The notes beneath the pieces were generated by a model. The model was given only the letters and a program-made list of their open reading frames with translations. It was not told the origin of the DNA and ran no database searches. Both the position numbers and the translations under genes were made by a program. Shown piece by piece: positions 7,274-14,259 of a stretch of 15,903 bases of DNA; the first letter of the stretch is position 1, and each line of letters begins with the position of its first letter. This DNA comes from JASJHI01 sp965371355 (GTDB lineage Bacteria; Actinomycetota; Acidimicrobiia; Acidimicrobiales; Ilumatobacteraceae): contig CBDUYD010000062.1 of NCBI GenBank assembly GCA_965371355.1, positions 1 through 15,903 of the forward strand. The letters are read 5' to 3'.

Positions 7274-7284
7274 CATCTCCTCCG

Positions 7285-7301
7285 CTCGACGCGCGGTCGA
7301 G
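7285..7301. other. Small perfect hairpin between etfB and mftE
   Basis: CTCGAC (7285-7290) pairs with GTCGAG (7296-7301) around a GCGCG loop, just upstream of the mftE ribosome-binding site (GGAGG). It may be an mRNA-processing or stability element in the operon, or chance. Confidence 0.35.
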
Positions 7302-8132
7302 TCATGCGCGATCCGATCGGTCGAGGTAGCCCCACGTGGTCAGTTGGGCGATGATGCGAGCGGCAGCGGCCGCCGGATCGAGTGTCACCGTCTCGGCGTG
7401 GACGACGTCAGCGCCGTCGATGTGCAGCAGTTCGCGCACCCGGTCGAGCGTGTCGCCCGACGGCGCCGGCAGCACGCGGGGCCGTGGGCGATAGGGGCGC
7501 ACCTCGATGCGCGGTGGTGCGCCGGTCGGGGGCGGCAGCACCTCGATCGCAGCGTCTCCCGACGCGAGCGAGGCGGCGAGCGGAGCGCGTCGGAGGCTCG
7601 CCGCGGCTCCCTCGACCGACATGACGGCGGGCAGCGGCACGTCCAAAATCTCGCGTCGTCCGCCGTCGAGTCGCCGGACGGCTCGGATCGTCGGACGACC
7701 CTCGTGGTCGTGCACGTCGGTTTCGACGCCGACGAGCCCGAGCGCCTGCGCGAAGCCGAGATCGGCGGCGATGAATGCGGGCACTGCACCGGTGCCGCGA
7801 TCGATCGAGAAGTCGCCGGCGATGACGAGATCGGCGCCCGCCGCGGCGTCGGCCAGTGCCGCCGCGACCGTGCGTCCGTGATAGCGGGTCGGGCCGTCGA
7901 TCCGCACAGCGTCGTCGGCTCCGGCCGCGAGCGCGTCTCGCAGGCAGCGCTCGGACTCCCGCGGTCCGAGCGTCAGCACGGTCACCCGCCCATCATCGCC
8001 GCGAAGTCGCAGCGCGATCTCGAGCGCGGCCCGATCACCGGCCGATACGCCCGCCCACCGGTGATCGGGGTCGTCGGTGGAATCGCGGTCGCGATCGACG
8101 GCGACCCACTTCCAGCAAACGGTGATCCTCAT
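7302..8132 (-). CDS. etfB: Electron transfer flavoprotein beta subunit (FixA/EtfB family)
   Basis: ETF beta pairs with ETF alpha to carry electrons from flavin dehydrogenases to an ETF:quinone oxidoreductase. The 276-residue product opens with MRITVCWKWV, like the canonical MKILVCVKQV, and has the adenosine-domain sequences VTVLTLGP and RDALAAGADDAVRI. The nucleotide loop reads DLVIAGDFSIDRGTGAVPA where most relatives have G...xDGDTGxVGP, so the DGD element is altered. The region following MSVEG, which in relatives contains the partner-recognition loop, is shortened. The frame is open to 8300, but the extra residues come from the overlapping fixX region and have no homology. The partner alpha subunit is not adjacent: fixC and fixX lie between them. 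The start codon sits in a 15-bp tandem repeat. Confidence 0.88.
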   Translation of the reverse strand: MRITVCWKWVAVDRDRDSTDDPDHRWAGVSAGDRAALEIALRLRGDDGRVTVLTLGPRESERCLRDALAAGADDAVRIDGPTRYHGRTVAAALADAAAGADLVIAGDFSIDRGTGAVPAFIAADLGFAQALGLVGVETDVHDHEGRPTIRAVRRLDGGRREILDVPLPAVMSVEGAAASLRRAPLAASLASGDAAIEVLPPPTGAPPRIEVRPYRPRPRVLPAPSGDTLDRVRELLHIDGADVVHAETVTLDPAAAAARIIAQLTTWGYLDRSDRA

Positions 8133-8165
8133 CGTGGTGATCCCGCACGCGGTGATCCCGCTCGC
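8121..8165. repeat. Three 15-bp tandem units covering the etfB start
   Basis: Units on the + strand: GGTGATCCTCATCGT (8121-8135), GGTGATCCCGCACGC (8136-8150) and GGTGATCCCGCTCGC (8151-8165). The last two differ at one position. The first contains the complement of the etfB ATG, so the translation start itself is part of the repeat array. The array fills most of the 40-base gap between fixX and etfB. Confidence 0.85.
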
Positions 8166-8172
8166 CGTCCGG

Positions 8173-8472
8173 TCATGTGCGCTTGAAGACGACGCCGTAG
8201 CCGCCCTCCGGGTAGGTCCAGGTGATCGCGCCCTCCCGGTTGCAGACCAGGTAACAGGTGCCGCACTCGAAGCACTGTTCGTAGTTGAACAGGATGCCAC
8301 CGTCGCTCGTGAGGACGAAGAGCTTGGCCGGGCAGGCCACGATGCACTCCCGCGATGGACATCCTGCGCACACCGAGTCGTCGACCGTGATGTGGGCCTG
8401 TCCGCCGACGTCGAACCGGGTCGAGCCGATCAGGTCCTCGAACGAGACCTCGGGCCAGCGCTCGATGTTCAT
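8173..8472 (-). CDS. fixX: FixX-type ferredoxin-like protein
   Basis: FixX is the small Fe-S partner of FixC; together they correspond to the single-chain ETF:ubiquinone oxidoreductase, in which FixX forms the C-terminal ferredoxin domain. The 99-residue product has eight cysteines in two groups: C35, C38, C43, C47 (CAGCPSRECIVACP) and C67, C70, C73, C77 (CFECGTCYLVC). Relatives share the ITW.YP.GGYGV.F ending, here ITWTYPEGGYGVVF. The ATG at 8472 is preceded by a duplicated GAGGATGAGCGGAT unit that supplies the ribosome-binding site. It lies between fixC and etfB in the same operon. Confidence 0.92.
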   Translation of the reverse strand: MNIERWPEVSFEDLIGSTRFDVGGQAHITVDDSVCAGCPSRECIVACPAKLFVLTSDGGILFNYEQCFECGTCYLVCNREGAITWTYPEGGYGVVFKRT

Positions 8473-8486
8473 CCGCTCATCCTCAT
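8469..8486 (-). other. Five-codon mini-ORF ending on the fixX start codon
   Basis: On the - strand an ATG at 8486, eight bases after GGGAGG, reads Met-Arg-Met-Ser-Gly and stops at a TGA (8471-8469) that overlaps the fixX ATG (8472-8470). It arises from the 14-bp duplication. Ribosomes starting there could re-initiate at fixX. Expression is unproven. Confidence 0.4.
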
Positions 8487-8528
8487 CCGCTCATCCTCCC
8501 GGTCATCCTCATCCGCGGGTCCTCATCC
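8471..8528. repeat. Tandem and degenerate repeats in the fixC-fixX gap
   Basis: The 14-bp unit ATCCGCTCATCCTC occurs twice without a break (8471-8484 and 8485-8498). Related ATCCTCATCCGC and TCCTCATCCG pieces continue to about 8528, which includes the end of fixC. Read on the - strand they give repeated GAGGATGAGCGGATG, that is, a Shine-Dalgarno-like GAGG followed at eight bases by ATG. Confidence 0.8.
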
Positions 8529-9836
8529 GAACGTCCGCATTCCGTCGAGGGCGTCGCGGGCGAGATCGCGGAGCCTGACGCCGGCGCGCCTGCGTTCATC
8601 GCGAAAGATCCGCCGCAGCCCTGGCTTCGGTTCGGGATTGTCGACGCGGAACATCCGCTCGATCGTGTTGGCGAGCATCTCGGGATACATGTGCTGCACG
8701 CGGTCGGAGAGCACCAGTGACGGCGCCCGCCGCAGCTTCTTGTGGTCGCGCAGGACGAATGTGTCGTTCAGACGGCGTTCGTAGCCGGCCAGACCCTCTG
8801 CGGAGGTGTCACCCGATTCGAGCGCTTCGACCACCGCCCGACCCGCGTAGATGCCGCTCGCCATCGCGAAGTTGACCCCCTCGAGCCAGATTCCCGCGGC
8901 GAGGCACATCGCCGCTGCGTCGCCGGCGACGAGCATTCCGTCGGTGGTCATCTTCGGCATCATCGCCAGCCCGGCCTCGGGGATCAGGTGGGCCGAGTAC
9001 TCCTTCACCTCGCCTCCCTCGATCAGCGGGAAGATGGCCGGGTGCGACTTGAGGTCGCTGATGATCTTCTCCGGGCGGGTCTGCTGGGCGGCGAGCTTGG
9101 GCAGCTTCAGCACGACTCCGACCGCCACCGTGTCGCTGTTGGTGTAGACGAACCCACCGCCGTTGACGCCCGAGGTCCCACCGAGGATCTCGATGTCGAC
9201 CCCCTCGTTGCCGCGGACCCCGAAGCGGTCGTCGATGACATCGCGGGGCAGGGCCAGCGTCTCTTTCACACCCACGGTGTAGTTCGCCGCGTCGACCTCG
9301 CCATACAGCCCCGCTTCCTTGGCGAGGAAGCTGTTGACCCCGTCGCAGGCGATGACCGCCCGCGCCCGCAGGTCGCCGCCCTCGCGGTCGGTGGTCACAC
9401 CGACGACCCGTCCGCTCCCGTCGCGCAGCAGGCCGGTCGCGGTGGTCGAGCAGATCAGGCGTGCGCCGTCGTCCGTGGCCTTCGATGCGAGCCAATGGTC
9501 CCAATCGGGCCGGTAGGCGGTGGCGCCGTTGTACGGCGGACGGCCCCAGTTCTCCGACCGGAAGTCGACGGTGATCGCCTGTGAACCGGTGAGCAGCATC
9601 GTCGAGCGCCGGGTCACCCAACGCTGGATCGGAGCCTCGAGCCACCACTCGGGGTGCAGTTCGTCGAGGATCCGTGGATACACGACCCCGCCATACATGT
9701 TCTTCGAACCGGCGAACGGGCCGCGCTCGAGCAGCACGACCGATCGGCCAGACCGGGCGATCACCGTGGCCGCCGTCGCTCCAGCGGGTCCTGCGCCCAC
9801 CACGATCACGTCGACGTCGGGCGAGCCCTCAGCCAT
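8523..9836 (-). CDS. fixC: FixC-type FAD oxidoreductase (ETF:quinone oxidoreductase-like)
   Basis: FixC accepts electrons from reduced ETF and, with FixX, passes them to quinone at the membrane. The 437-residue product starts with the dinucleotide-binding motif VDVIVVGAGPAGATAA (GxGxxG at 14-19, ribose-binding Glu37). It then has the FixC hallmark AGSKNMYGG (42-50), the C-terminal FAD motif GMLVAGDAAAMC and the EGVNFAMASG segment near the proposed membrane-contact region. It lacks the ferredoxin domain of the one-chain enzyme, which is supplied by fixX 50 bases downstream. The ATG at 9836 is preceded by AAGAGAGG four bases upstream. It starts 39 bases after etfA. Its placement next to mftE/mftF suggests a role in re-oxidising a mycofactocin-linked ETF; this is inference. 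Confidence 0.92.
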   Translation of the reverse strand: MAEGSPDVDVIVVGAGPAGATAATVIARSGRSVVLLERGPFAGSKNMYGGVVYPRILDELHPEWWLEAPIQRWVTRRSTMLLTGSQAITVDFRSENWGRPPYNGATAYRPDWDHWLASKATDDGARLICSTTATGLLRDGSGRVVGVTTDREGGDLRARAVIACDGVNSFLAKEAGLYGEVDAANYTVGVKETLALPRDVIDDRFGVRGNEGVDIEILGGTSGVNGGGFVYTNSDTVAVGVVLKLPKLAAQQTRPEKIISDLKSHPAIFPLIEGGEVKEYSAHLIPEAGLAMMPKMTTDGMLVAGDAAAMCLAAGIWLEGVNFAMASGIYAGRAVVEALESGDTSAEGLAGYERRLNDTFVLRDHKKLRRAPSLVLSDRVQHMYPEMLANTIERMFRVDNPEPKPGLRRIFRDERRRAGVRLRDLARDALDGMRTFG

Positions 9837-9866
9837 CGGACCTCTCTTCTGCGGGCCTCTGTTCTG
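9837..9866. repeat. 15-bp tandem duplication carrying the fixC ribosome-binding site
   Basis: CGGACCTCTCTTCTG (9837-9851) and CGGGCCTCTGTTCTG (9852-9866) are adjacent and agree at 13 of 15 positions. On the - strand each contains a Shine-Dalgarno-like AGAGG; the copy next to the fixC ATG is the functional one by distance. Confidence 0.85.
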
Positions 9867-9875
9867 GCGGAGTCC

Positions 9876-10832
9876 TCATCGGTCAGACCGTTCGGCCGTC
9901 GCATCCTCGGACACGGCATCGACGATTGCGGCGTGCAGTTGGGCGAGCGTCTCGTTGGCGTCCGAGACGATCGCCAGATCCGACATCTGCATCATCGGGC
10001 AATGGGGGTCGGTGTTGACGCTGATGATGTGGTCGGGATCGCCGAGGCCGGCGGTGTGCTGCACCGCGCCGCTGATCCCGAAGGCGAGGTAGAGGTCGGG
10101 GTCGACGACGACGCCCGTGGTGCCGATCTGCTTGTCGTGGGGCACCCACGACCGGTCGGTGATAACCCTGGTCGCTCCCATCGAGGCGCCGATCGCCTCG
10201 GCGAATGCGATCAGCTGACCAAAACGCTCGGCGTGGTCGAGGCCCGCACCACCACCGACGATGCGGTGCGCCTCGGTCAGATCGATCGTGCTCAGGTCGG
10301 GTGGGAGCACCTCGACCACCCGCGCGTCGAGCGGCGCATTCGGGTTGCCGATCCCGGTCGCCTCCGGCACCGGCAACCCCCGCCGTTCGATGACCTCCAT
10401 ATCCGGATGATGGCCGCGAACGCCCGGTTGCAGGGTCGCCACGAACGGTTCGGTGGGATACATCGTGTGTTCTTCGTGACCGCCGCGCCTGATCAGCGTC
10501 ACCCGCTCTGTCGCCACCTCGACAGCGGCCGCCATGAGCGGGCGGCGCATCGCCTCCGCCAGCCGTGGGGCGAGGTCGCGCCCGTCGGGCGAGTGGGGGA
10601 GCACGATCGCGTCGGCATCGGGTCGGTCGGCGAGCAGGCCGGCGAGCGTGTGGGACCATCGCCCGACCTCGTAGTCGCCGAGTTCGACCTCGGTGACGTC
10701 GCGGGCGATTCCGTCGAGGTCGGCGTCGGCGGTGCCGGACCCGACGATCCACCCGACGCCGTCGCATTCGGCCAGCGTCTCGTCGGCGCCGGCGGGCAGT
10801 TCGCCGTCACGAATGGGGATCACCGCGAGCAT
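9876..10832 (-). CDS. etfA: Electron transfer flavoprotein alpha subunit (FixB/EtfA family)
   Basis: ETF alpha binds FAD and forms the heterodimer with ETF beta. The 318-residue product has the FAD domain in its second half: GGGAG (193-197), VITDR (223-227), QIGTTGVVVDPDLYLAFGIS ending at the serine of GISGAVQH (252-259), and SVNTDPHCP (271-279), matching the canonical AINKDPEAP. The N-terminal domain is poorly conserved, as usual. The frame is open upstream into the dedA region, but the ATG at 10832 gives a family-like start (MLAVIPIRDGELP) and is preceded by a TACGCT box rather than a Shine-Dalgarno sequence. It is the first gene of the etfA-fixC-fixX-etfB-mftE-mftF series and starts 26 bases after dedA. 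Confidence 0.9.
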   Translation of the reverse strand: MLAVIPIRDGELPAGADETLAECDGVGWIVGSGTADADLDGIARDVTEVELGDYEVGRWSHTLAGLLADRPDADAIVLPHSPDGRDLAPRLAEAMRRPLMAAAVEVATERVTLIRRGGHEEHTMYPTEPFVATLQPGVRGHHPDMEVIERRGLPVPEATGIGNPNAPLDARVVEVLPPDLSTIDLTEAHRIVGGGAGLDHAERFGQLIAFAEAIGASMGATRVITDRSWVPHDKQIGTTGVVVDPDLYLAFGISGAVQHTAGLGDPDHIISVNTDPHCPMMQMSDLAIVSDANETLAQLHAAIVDAVSEDATAERSDR

Positions 10833-10846
10833 CGGGCCACAGCGTA
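10832..10846 (-). promoter_or_regulatory. Possible leaderless promoter (TACGCT) of the etfA operon
   Basis: On the - strand TACGCT (10846-10841) is followed by eight bases and the etfA ATG (10832). No Shine-Dalgarno sequence is visible. No good -35 box is seen; the upstream region is the end of dedA. This would make the etf/fix/mft genes a transcription unit of their own. Confidence 0.45.
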
Positions 10847-10858
10847 GGTTGCGACCCG

Positions 10859-11590
10859 TCAGGTGGACGGATTGCCAGAATCGAGCCCGGAATCGATCGG
10901 ATCGCCCGTCGATGCGTCGTCGCGGCTCTCCTGCTCGATGGCGGCGTCGACGTTTGGATGGCGAACCCACCGGATCAGCTCGATGATCGCGGTCAGGCCG
11001 AGCGCCGTGCCGAACGCGAGCCAGAACGCCATCGCGTGGTTGTCCTCGAAGGCCTGCCCGAAGATGAAGCCGAGGATTGCTGCGTAGGACGCCCAGACCA
11101 GTCCGGCGACCGCTACCCACCCCGCGAACCAGCGGCGTGGCTGATTGGTGATGCCCGACGAGATCGTCAGGATCGTCCGGCCACCCGGGATGAATCGCGC
11201 CGTGATCAGCAACAGGCCGCCGCGCCTGTGGATCTGCATCGCAGATCCCTCGAGCCGGGCGGAGCGCGCCGGTTTGCGCTCGGCCCACTCGCGCACCCGT
11301 CCCTCGAACTGGTTGCCGATCGTGTAGGCGATGTTGTCGCCGATGAACGCGCCGGCCGCGCCGGCGAGGATGACCAGCGCGAGGTTCTGGTTGCCCGTTC
11401 CGGCGGCGACGCCTCCGGCGATAACGGTCGTCTCGCCGGGGACGATCGGCAGGACCGAGTCGAGCAGCGCGACCGTGAAGATGACGAAGACGAACCACCA
11501 GTTGTCCGACACCTCGGCGATCCAGTCGGTCACCCCGGTGAACAGGTCGCCGAACCAGCTGAATGCACCGGCGATCAGCGTGGCGTACAT
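10859..11590 (-). CDS. DedA/VTT-domain family membrane protein
   Basis: DedA-family proteins are bacterial inner-membrane proteins; some members recycle undecaprenyl phosphate across the membrane, others affect proton homeostasis and drug tolerance. The 243-residue product shows the family motifs LPIVPGETTVIAGG (47-60), GAFIGDNIAYTIG (80-92) and the basic re-entrant loop ARFIPGGRT (131-139), with several hydrophobic segments and a polar C-terminal tail. The ATG at 11590 lacks a Shine-Dalgarno sequence but has TAACGT nine bases upstream. A link to glycan or lipid-carrier chemistry of the neighbouring genes is conceivable but not shown. Confidence 0.9.
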   Translation of the reverse strand: MYATLIAGAFSWFGDLFTGVTDWIAEVSDNWWFVFVIFTVALLDSVLPIVPGETTVIAGGVAAGTGNQNLALVILAGAAGAFIGDNIAYTIGNQFEGRVREWAERKPARSARLEGSAMQIHRRGGLLLITARFIPGGRTILTISSGITNQPRRWFAGWVAVAGLVWASYAAILGFIFGQAFEDNHAMAFWLAFGTALGLTAIIELIRWVRHPNVDAAIEQESRDDASTGDPIDSGLDSGNPST

Positions 11591-11605
11591 GCGCCGCCGA
11601 CGTTA
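11590..11605 (-). promoter_or_regulatory. Possible near-leaderless promoter (TAACGT) of the dedA gene
   Basis: TAACGT on the - strand (11605-11600) lies nine bases before the ATG, giving a 5' leader of about two bases if the usual spacing holds. There is no Shine-Dalgarno sequence. Confidence 0.45.
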
Positions 11606-11630
11606 GCCGTCCGATCCCCCGATCCAGCCC

Positions 11631-11664
11631 GGCGCCCGGTTCGATCCGGCGCCCGGTTCGATCC
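11631..11664. repeat. Perfect 17-bp tandem duplication upstream of dedA
   Basis: GGCGCCCGGTTCGATCC occurs twice back to back (11631-11647 and 11648-11664) in the 82-base gap between the end of the GH3 gene and dedA. The duplicate is exact. It lies about 25 bases upstream of the TAACGT box, where a regulator could bind in tandem; recent slippage is the simpler explanation. Confidence 0.9.
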
Positions 11665-11672
11665 GACGAGCG

Positions 11673-14225
11673 TCACACGATCGTGATCCGCACGCGCGCC
11701 CGCTCGTCCTCGGCCGACGCTGCGACGACCAGGTCGTACTCGCCCGGCTCGACGACCCAGTCTCCGGCCGCGGGGTCCCACCGCCGGAACGCCTCGGGTC
11801 CGAAGTCGAGCGCCGCCTCCACGGACGCGCCGGGCTCGACGACGACCTTGCTCCACGCGCGCAACTCCTTGGGCGGTCGCACGCACCGCGGATCGATCGG
11901 GGCCACGTAGCCCTGGACGACGTCGGTGACTGCTCGGCCGCCGCTGGCGGTGATCTCAACCAGCATCTCGACCGTTCCGTCGGTCGCGATCTCGGTGCGA
12001 TCGACCGTCGGGGCGCTCCAGACCGACGTGCCGTAGCTGAGGCCGTGCCCGAACGGGAACCGGGTGGGCAGCGACAGTGCGTCGTACGCTCGATAGCCGA
12101 CGAACAACCCCTCGCCGTAGCGCTGGACCCCTCTGCCGTCGCCGTCGTGGTCGGGTTGGTGATGGAGGAACGCTGGATGATCCTCCAACCGGACCGGGTA
12201 GCTCGTCGGCAGCCGACCTCCGGGATCAGCGTCGCCGAACAGCACGTCGACCAGCCCCTCGGCCTGCTCCTGCCCGGCGAAGAACGACGTGAGGACCGCC
12301 CTCGCCGAGATCGGGGCCTCGTCGGCGGCCCAGTCCATCGTCACCGGAGAGCCCGCGTTGACGATCACGGCGGTGCGCGGATTGGCGGCGACGACCTGTC
12401 GTACGAGCTCGTCCTGTCGTCCCGGAAGGTCCATCGTCGTGCGGTCGGAGCCCTCGGTCTCCCACTCGTCGTTGGTCCCGACGACGAGGATCGCGACGTC
12501 CGCGGCGGCGGCAGCCGCGACCGCCCGCTCGAACAGGTCGTCGGGGTCGGGCTGTCGGAACCCGACGCGCACCGCGGCGAATCCGAGTGCCGCGCTGAAC
12601 CCGATCGACAATCGGACCGGCTCGCCGGCCGTGCAGCCGATGGTGCCGATCACCTCGATGCTGCCCCTGCCGAAGAACTCCTCACTCCGCGGCAGCTGCG
12701 CCTCGGGATCGTCGACGATCGTGACCAAGGCGTCGCCGGTGCCCGCGGTCATCGTGATCGGTCCCGTGCCGACGATGCCGATCTCGTGCGGTCCGTCGAC
12801 CTCGGGAACGAACGAACCCTCGATACGCGCCGAGAACGCTCCCGGGTCGACCCCGTCTGGCGCCGATCCGAAGAATCGGATGAGCGAGGTCGACGAGCGT
12901 TGTTCGACGACGACGTCGCCGTTCCAGTCGAGCCCGTTCACATACGAGATCCGCAGTCCCTCTGCTCCGTCCGGCTGACGCAGCTGTGAACCCCTCGCGA
13001 TCGGCGTCAGCTTGTCGATGCGCACCCCCGGCTCGTGCACGATCGAGGCGTCGGTCGGCGTGCCGGGGCCGATCCGATCGGTCAGCGCGTCCAGCACCGT
13101 GCGCGACCGGAACGGCACCAGACTCGCCGAGCCCCCGCCCATCGATCGATCGATCGCCGCGTTCGGCCCGATGACGGCGACGCTCGAGATCGTGGTCGCA
13201 TCGAGCGGCAGCAGCGCCCGGCCGTCGAGCTCGGCGTTGCGCAGGAGCACGGTCCCGGCGATCGCGGCGCGCCTCGTGAGCGCCCTCTCGGCGGGATCGT
13301 CGACCGACTCCTCCGGCTCATCCGCGTCGCGCTCGTCGGCGTGTACGCGCTCGGCGAGTACGAGCACCTCGCGGACGAGCGAGTCGACCTGTGACTCGGC
13401 GACGTCGCCGCGTTCGATCGCCGCCACCAGATCATCGCCGTACACGCGTACCGGTGGCGGCATCTCGATGGTGAGCCCGGCGTTCGCCGCGCCGACCGTG
13501 TCGTGCACGCCGAACCAGTCGGACACGACGAACCCGTCGAAGCCCCACTCGTCGCGCAGGATGCCGGTGAGCAGGTCGCGGTTCTCGGCGCAGTGCTCGC
13601 CGCCCAGGCGGCTGTACGCGCTCATGATCCCCCATGCGCCGCCCTCCTTCACCGCCCGTTCGAACGGTCGCAGGTAGAGCTCGCGCAGCGGTCGCTCGTC
13701 GACCTCGACGTCGACCGACAGGCGCTCGATCTCGGTGTCGTTGCAGGCGAAGTGCTTCACGGTTACCGCGACGTCGTTCGACTGCACGCCGCGCACGTAG
13801 GCCGCGGCCAGCGCACCCGACAGTTCGGGGTCTTCGCCATAACACTCGAACGTGCGACCCCCGACCGGGGTGCGGTGCAGGTTGACGGTCGGTGCGAGGA
13901 GGATGTGGGCGCCCTTGCGCCTGGCTTCGCGGCCGAGCAGCGATCCGATCTCCTCGAGCAGGTCGACGTCCCAGGACGCACCGAGCGTGATGCCCGAGGG
14001 CACGACGACACCCGGCGTCGCGGTGCCGCCGTGTCCCTCGCCACGCACGCCGTTTGGTCCGTCCGACATCTTGATCGCGGGAATGCCCGCCGCGGGAAAT
14101 GCCTTCGTCCGCCACGTCGACTTGCCGGCCAGCAGCCGGCACTTCTCGGCGAGGGACAGTACGGCAAGTGAGGTTTCGACGTCGATCACGCCGGGAATCC
14201 TCGCACCCCGCGATCGTGACGCCAC
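11673..14225 (-). CDS. Glycoside hydrolase family 3 beta-glucosidase with PA14 insert, cytoplasmic
   Basis: GH3 enzymes release terminal beta-linked sugars, here most likely beta-glucose. The 850-residue protein has the TIM-barrel domain (about 15-300) with SDGPNGVRGE, KHF (157-159) and the nucleophile Asp236 in GFVVSDWFG. The alpha/beta sandwich follows (about 320-395), then a PA14-like insert (about 435-555), then the acid/base region NDEWETEGSDR (585-595), the FFAGQEQAEGLVDVLFG segment and a fibronectin-III-like domain (about 760-840). The layout matches PA14-containing beta-glucosidases such as yeast BglI. There is no signal peptide, so it acts in the cytoplasm. The GTG at 14225 is preceded by AGGAGG nine bases upstream; a later GTG at 14189 is a weaker alternative. 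It sits between the OYE-type gene and dedA/etfA. Confidence 0.92.
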   Translation of the reverse strand: MASRSRGARIPGVIDVETSLAVLSLAEKCRLLAGKSTWRTKAFPAAGIPAIKMSDGPNGVRGEGHGGTATPGVVVPSGITLGASWDVDLLEEIGSLLGREARRKGAHILLAPTVNLHRTPVGGRTFECYGEDPELSGALAAAYVRGVQSNDVAVTVKHFACNDTEIERLSVDVEVDERPLRELYLRPFERAVKEGGAWGIMSAYSRLGGEHCAENRDLLTGILRDEWGFDGFVVSDWFGVHDTVGAANAGLTIEMPPPVRVYGDDLVAAIERGDVAESQVDSLVREVLVLAERVHADERDADEPEESVDDPAERALTRRAAIAGTVLLRNAELDGRALLPLDATTISSVAVIGPNAAIDRSMGGGSASLVPFRSRTVLDALTDRIGPGTPTDASIVHEPGVRIDKLTPIARGSQLRQPDGAEGLRISYVNGLDWNGDVVVEQRSSTSLIRFFGSAPDGVDPGAFSARIEGSFVPEVDGPHEIGIVGTGPITMTAGTGDALVTIVDDPEAQLPRSEEFFGRGSIEVIGTIGCTAGEPVRLSIGFSAALGFAAVRVGFRQPDPDDLFERAVAAAAAADVAILVVGTNDEWETEGSDRTTMDLPGRQDELVRQVVAANPRTAVIVNAGSPVTMDWAADEAPISARAVLTSFFAGQEQAEGLVDVLFGDADPGGRLPTSYPVRLEDHPAFLHHQPDHDGDGRGVQRYGEGLFVGYRAYDALSLPTRFPFGHGLSYGTSVWSAPTVDRTEIATDGTVEMLVEITASGGRAVTDVVQGYVAPIDPRCVRPPKELRAWSKVVVEPGASVEAALDFGPEAFRRWDPAAGDWVVEPGEYDLVVAASAEDERARVRITIV

Positions 14226-14259
14226 GCTCGGACCCCTCCTGGCCGATCAGGGTGCATCG

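Noticed and set aside
7302..8300. A longer etfB starting at 8300
   Set aside because: The extra 56 residues overlap fixX and come from the tandem-repeat region; EtfB homology begins at the ATG at 8132.
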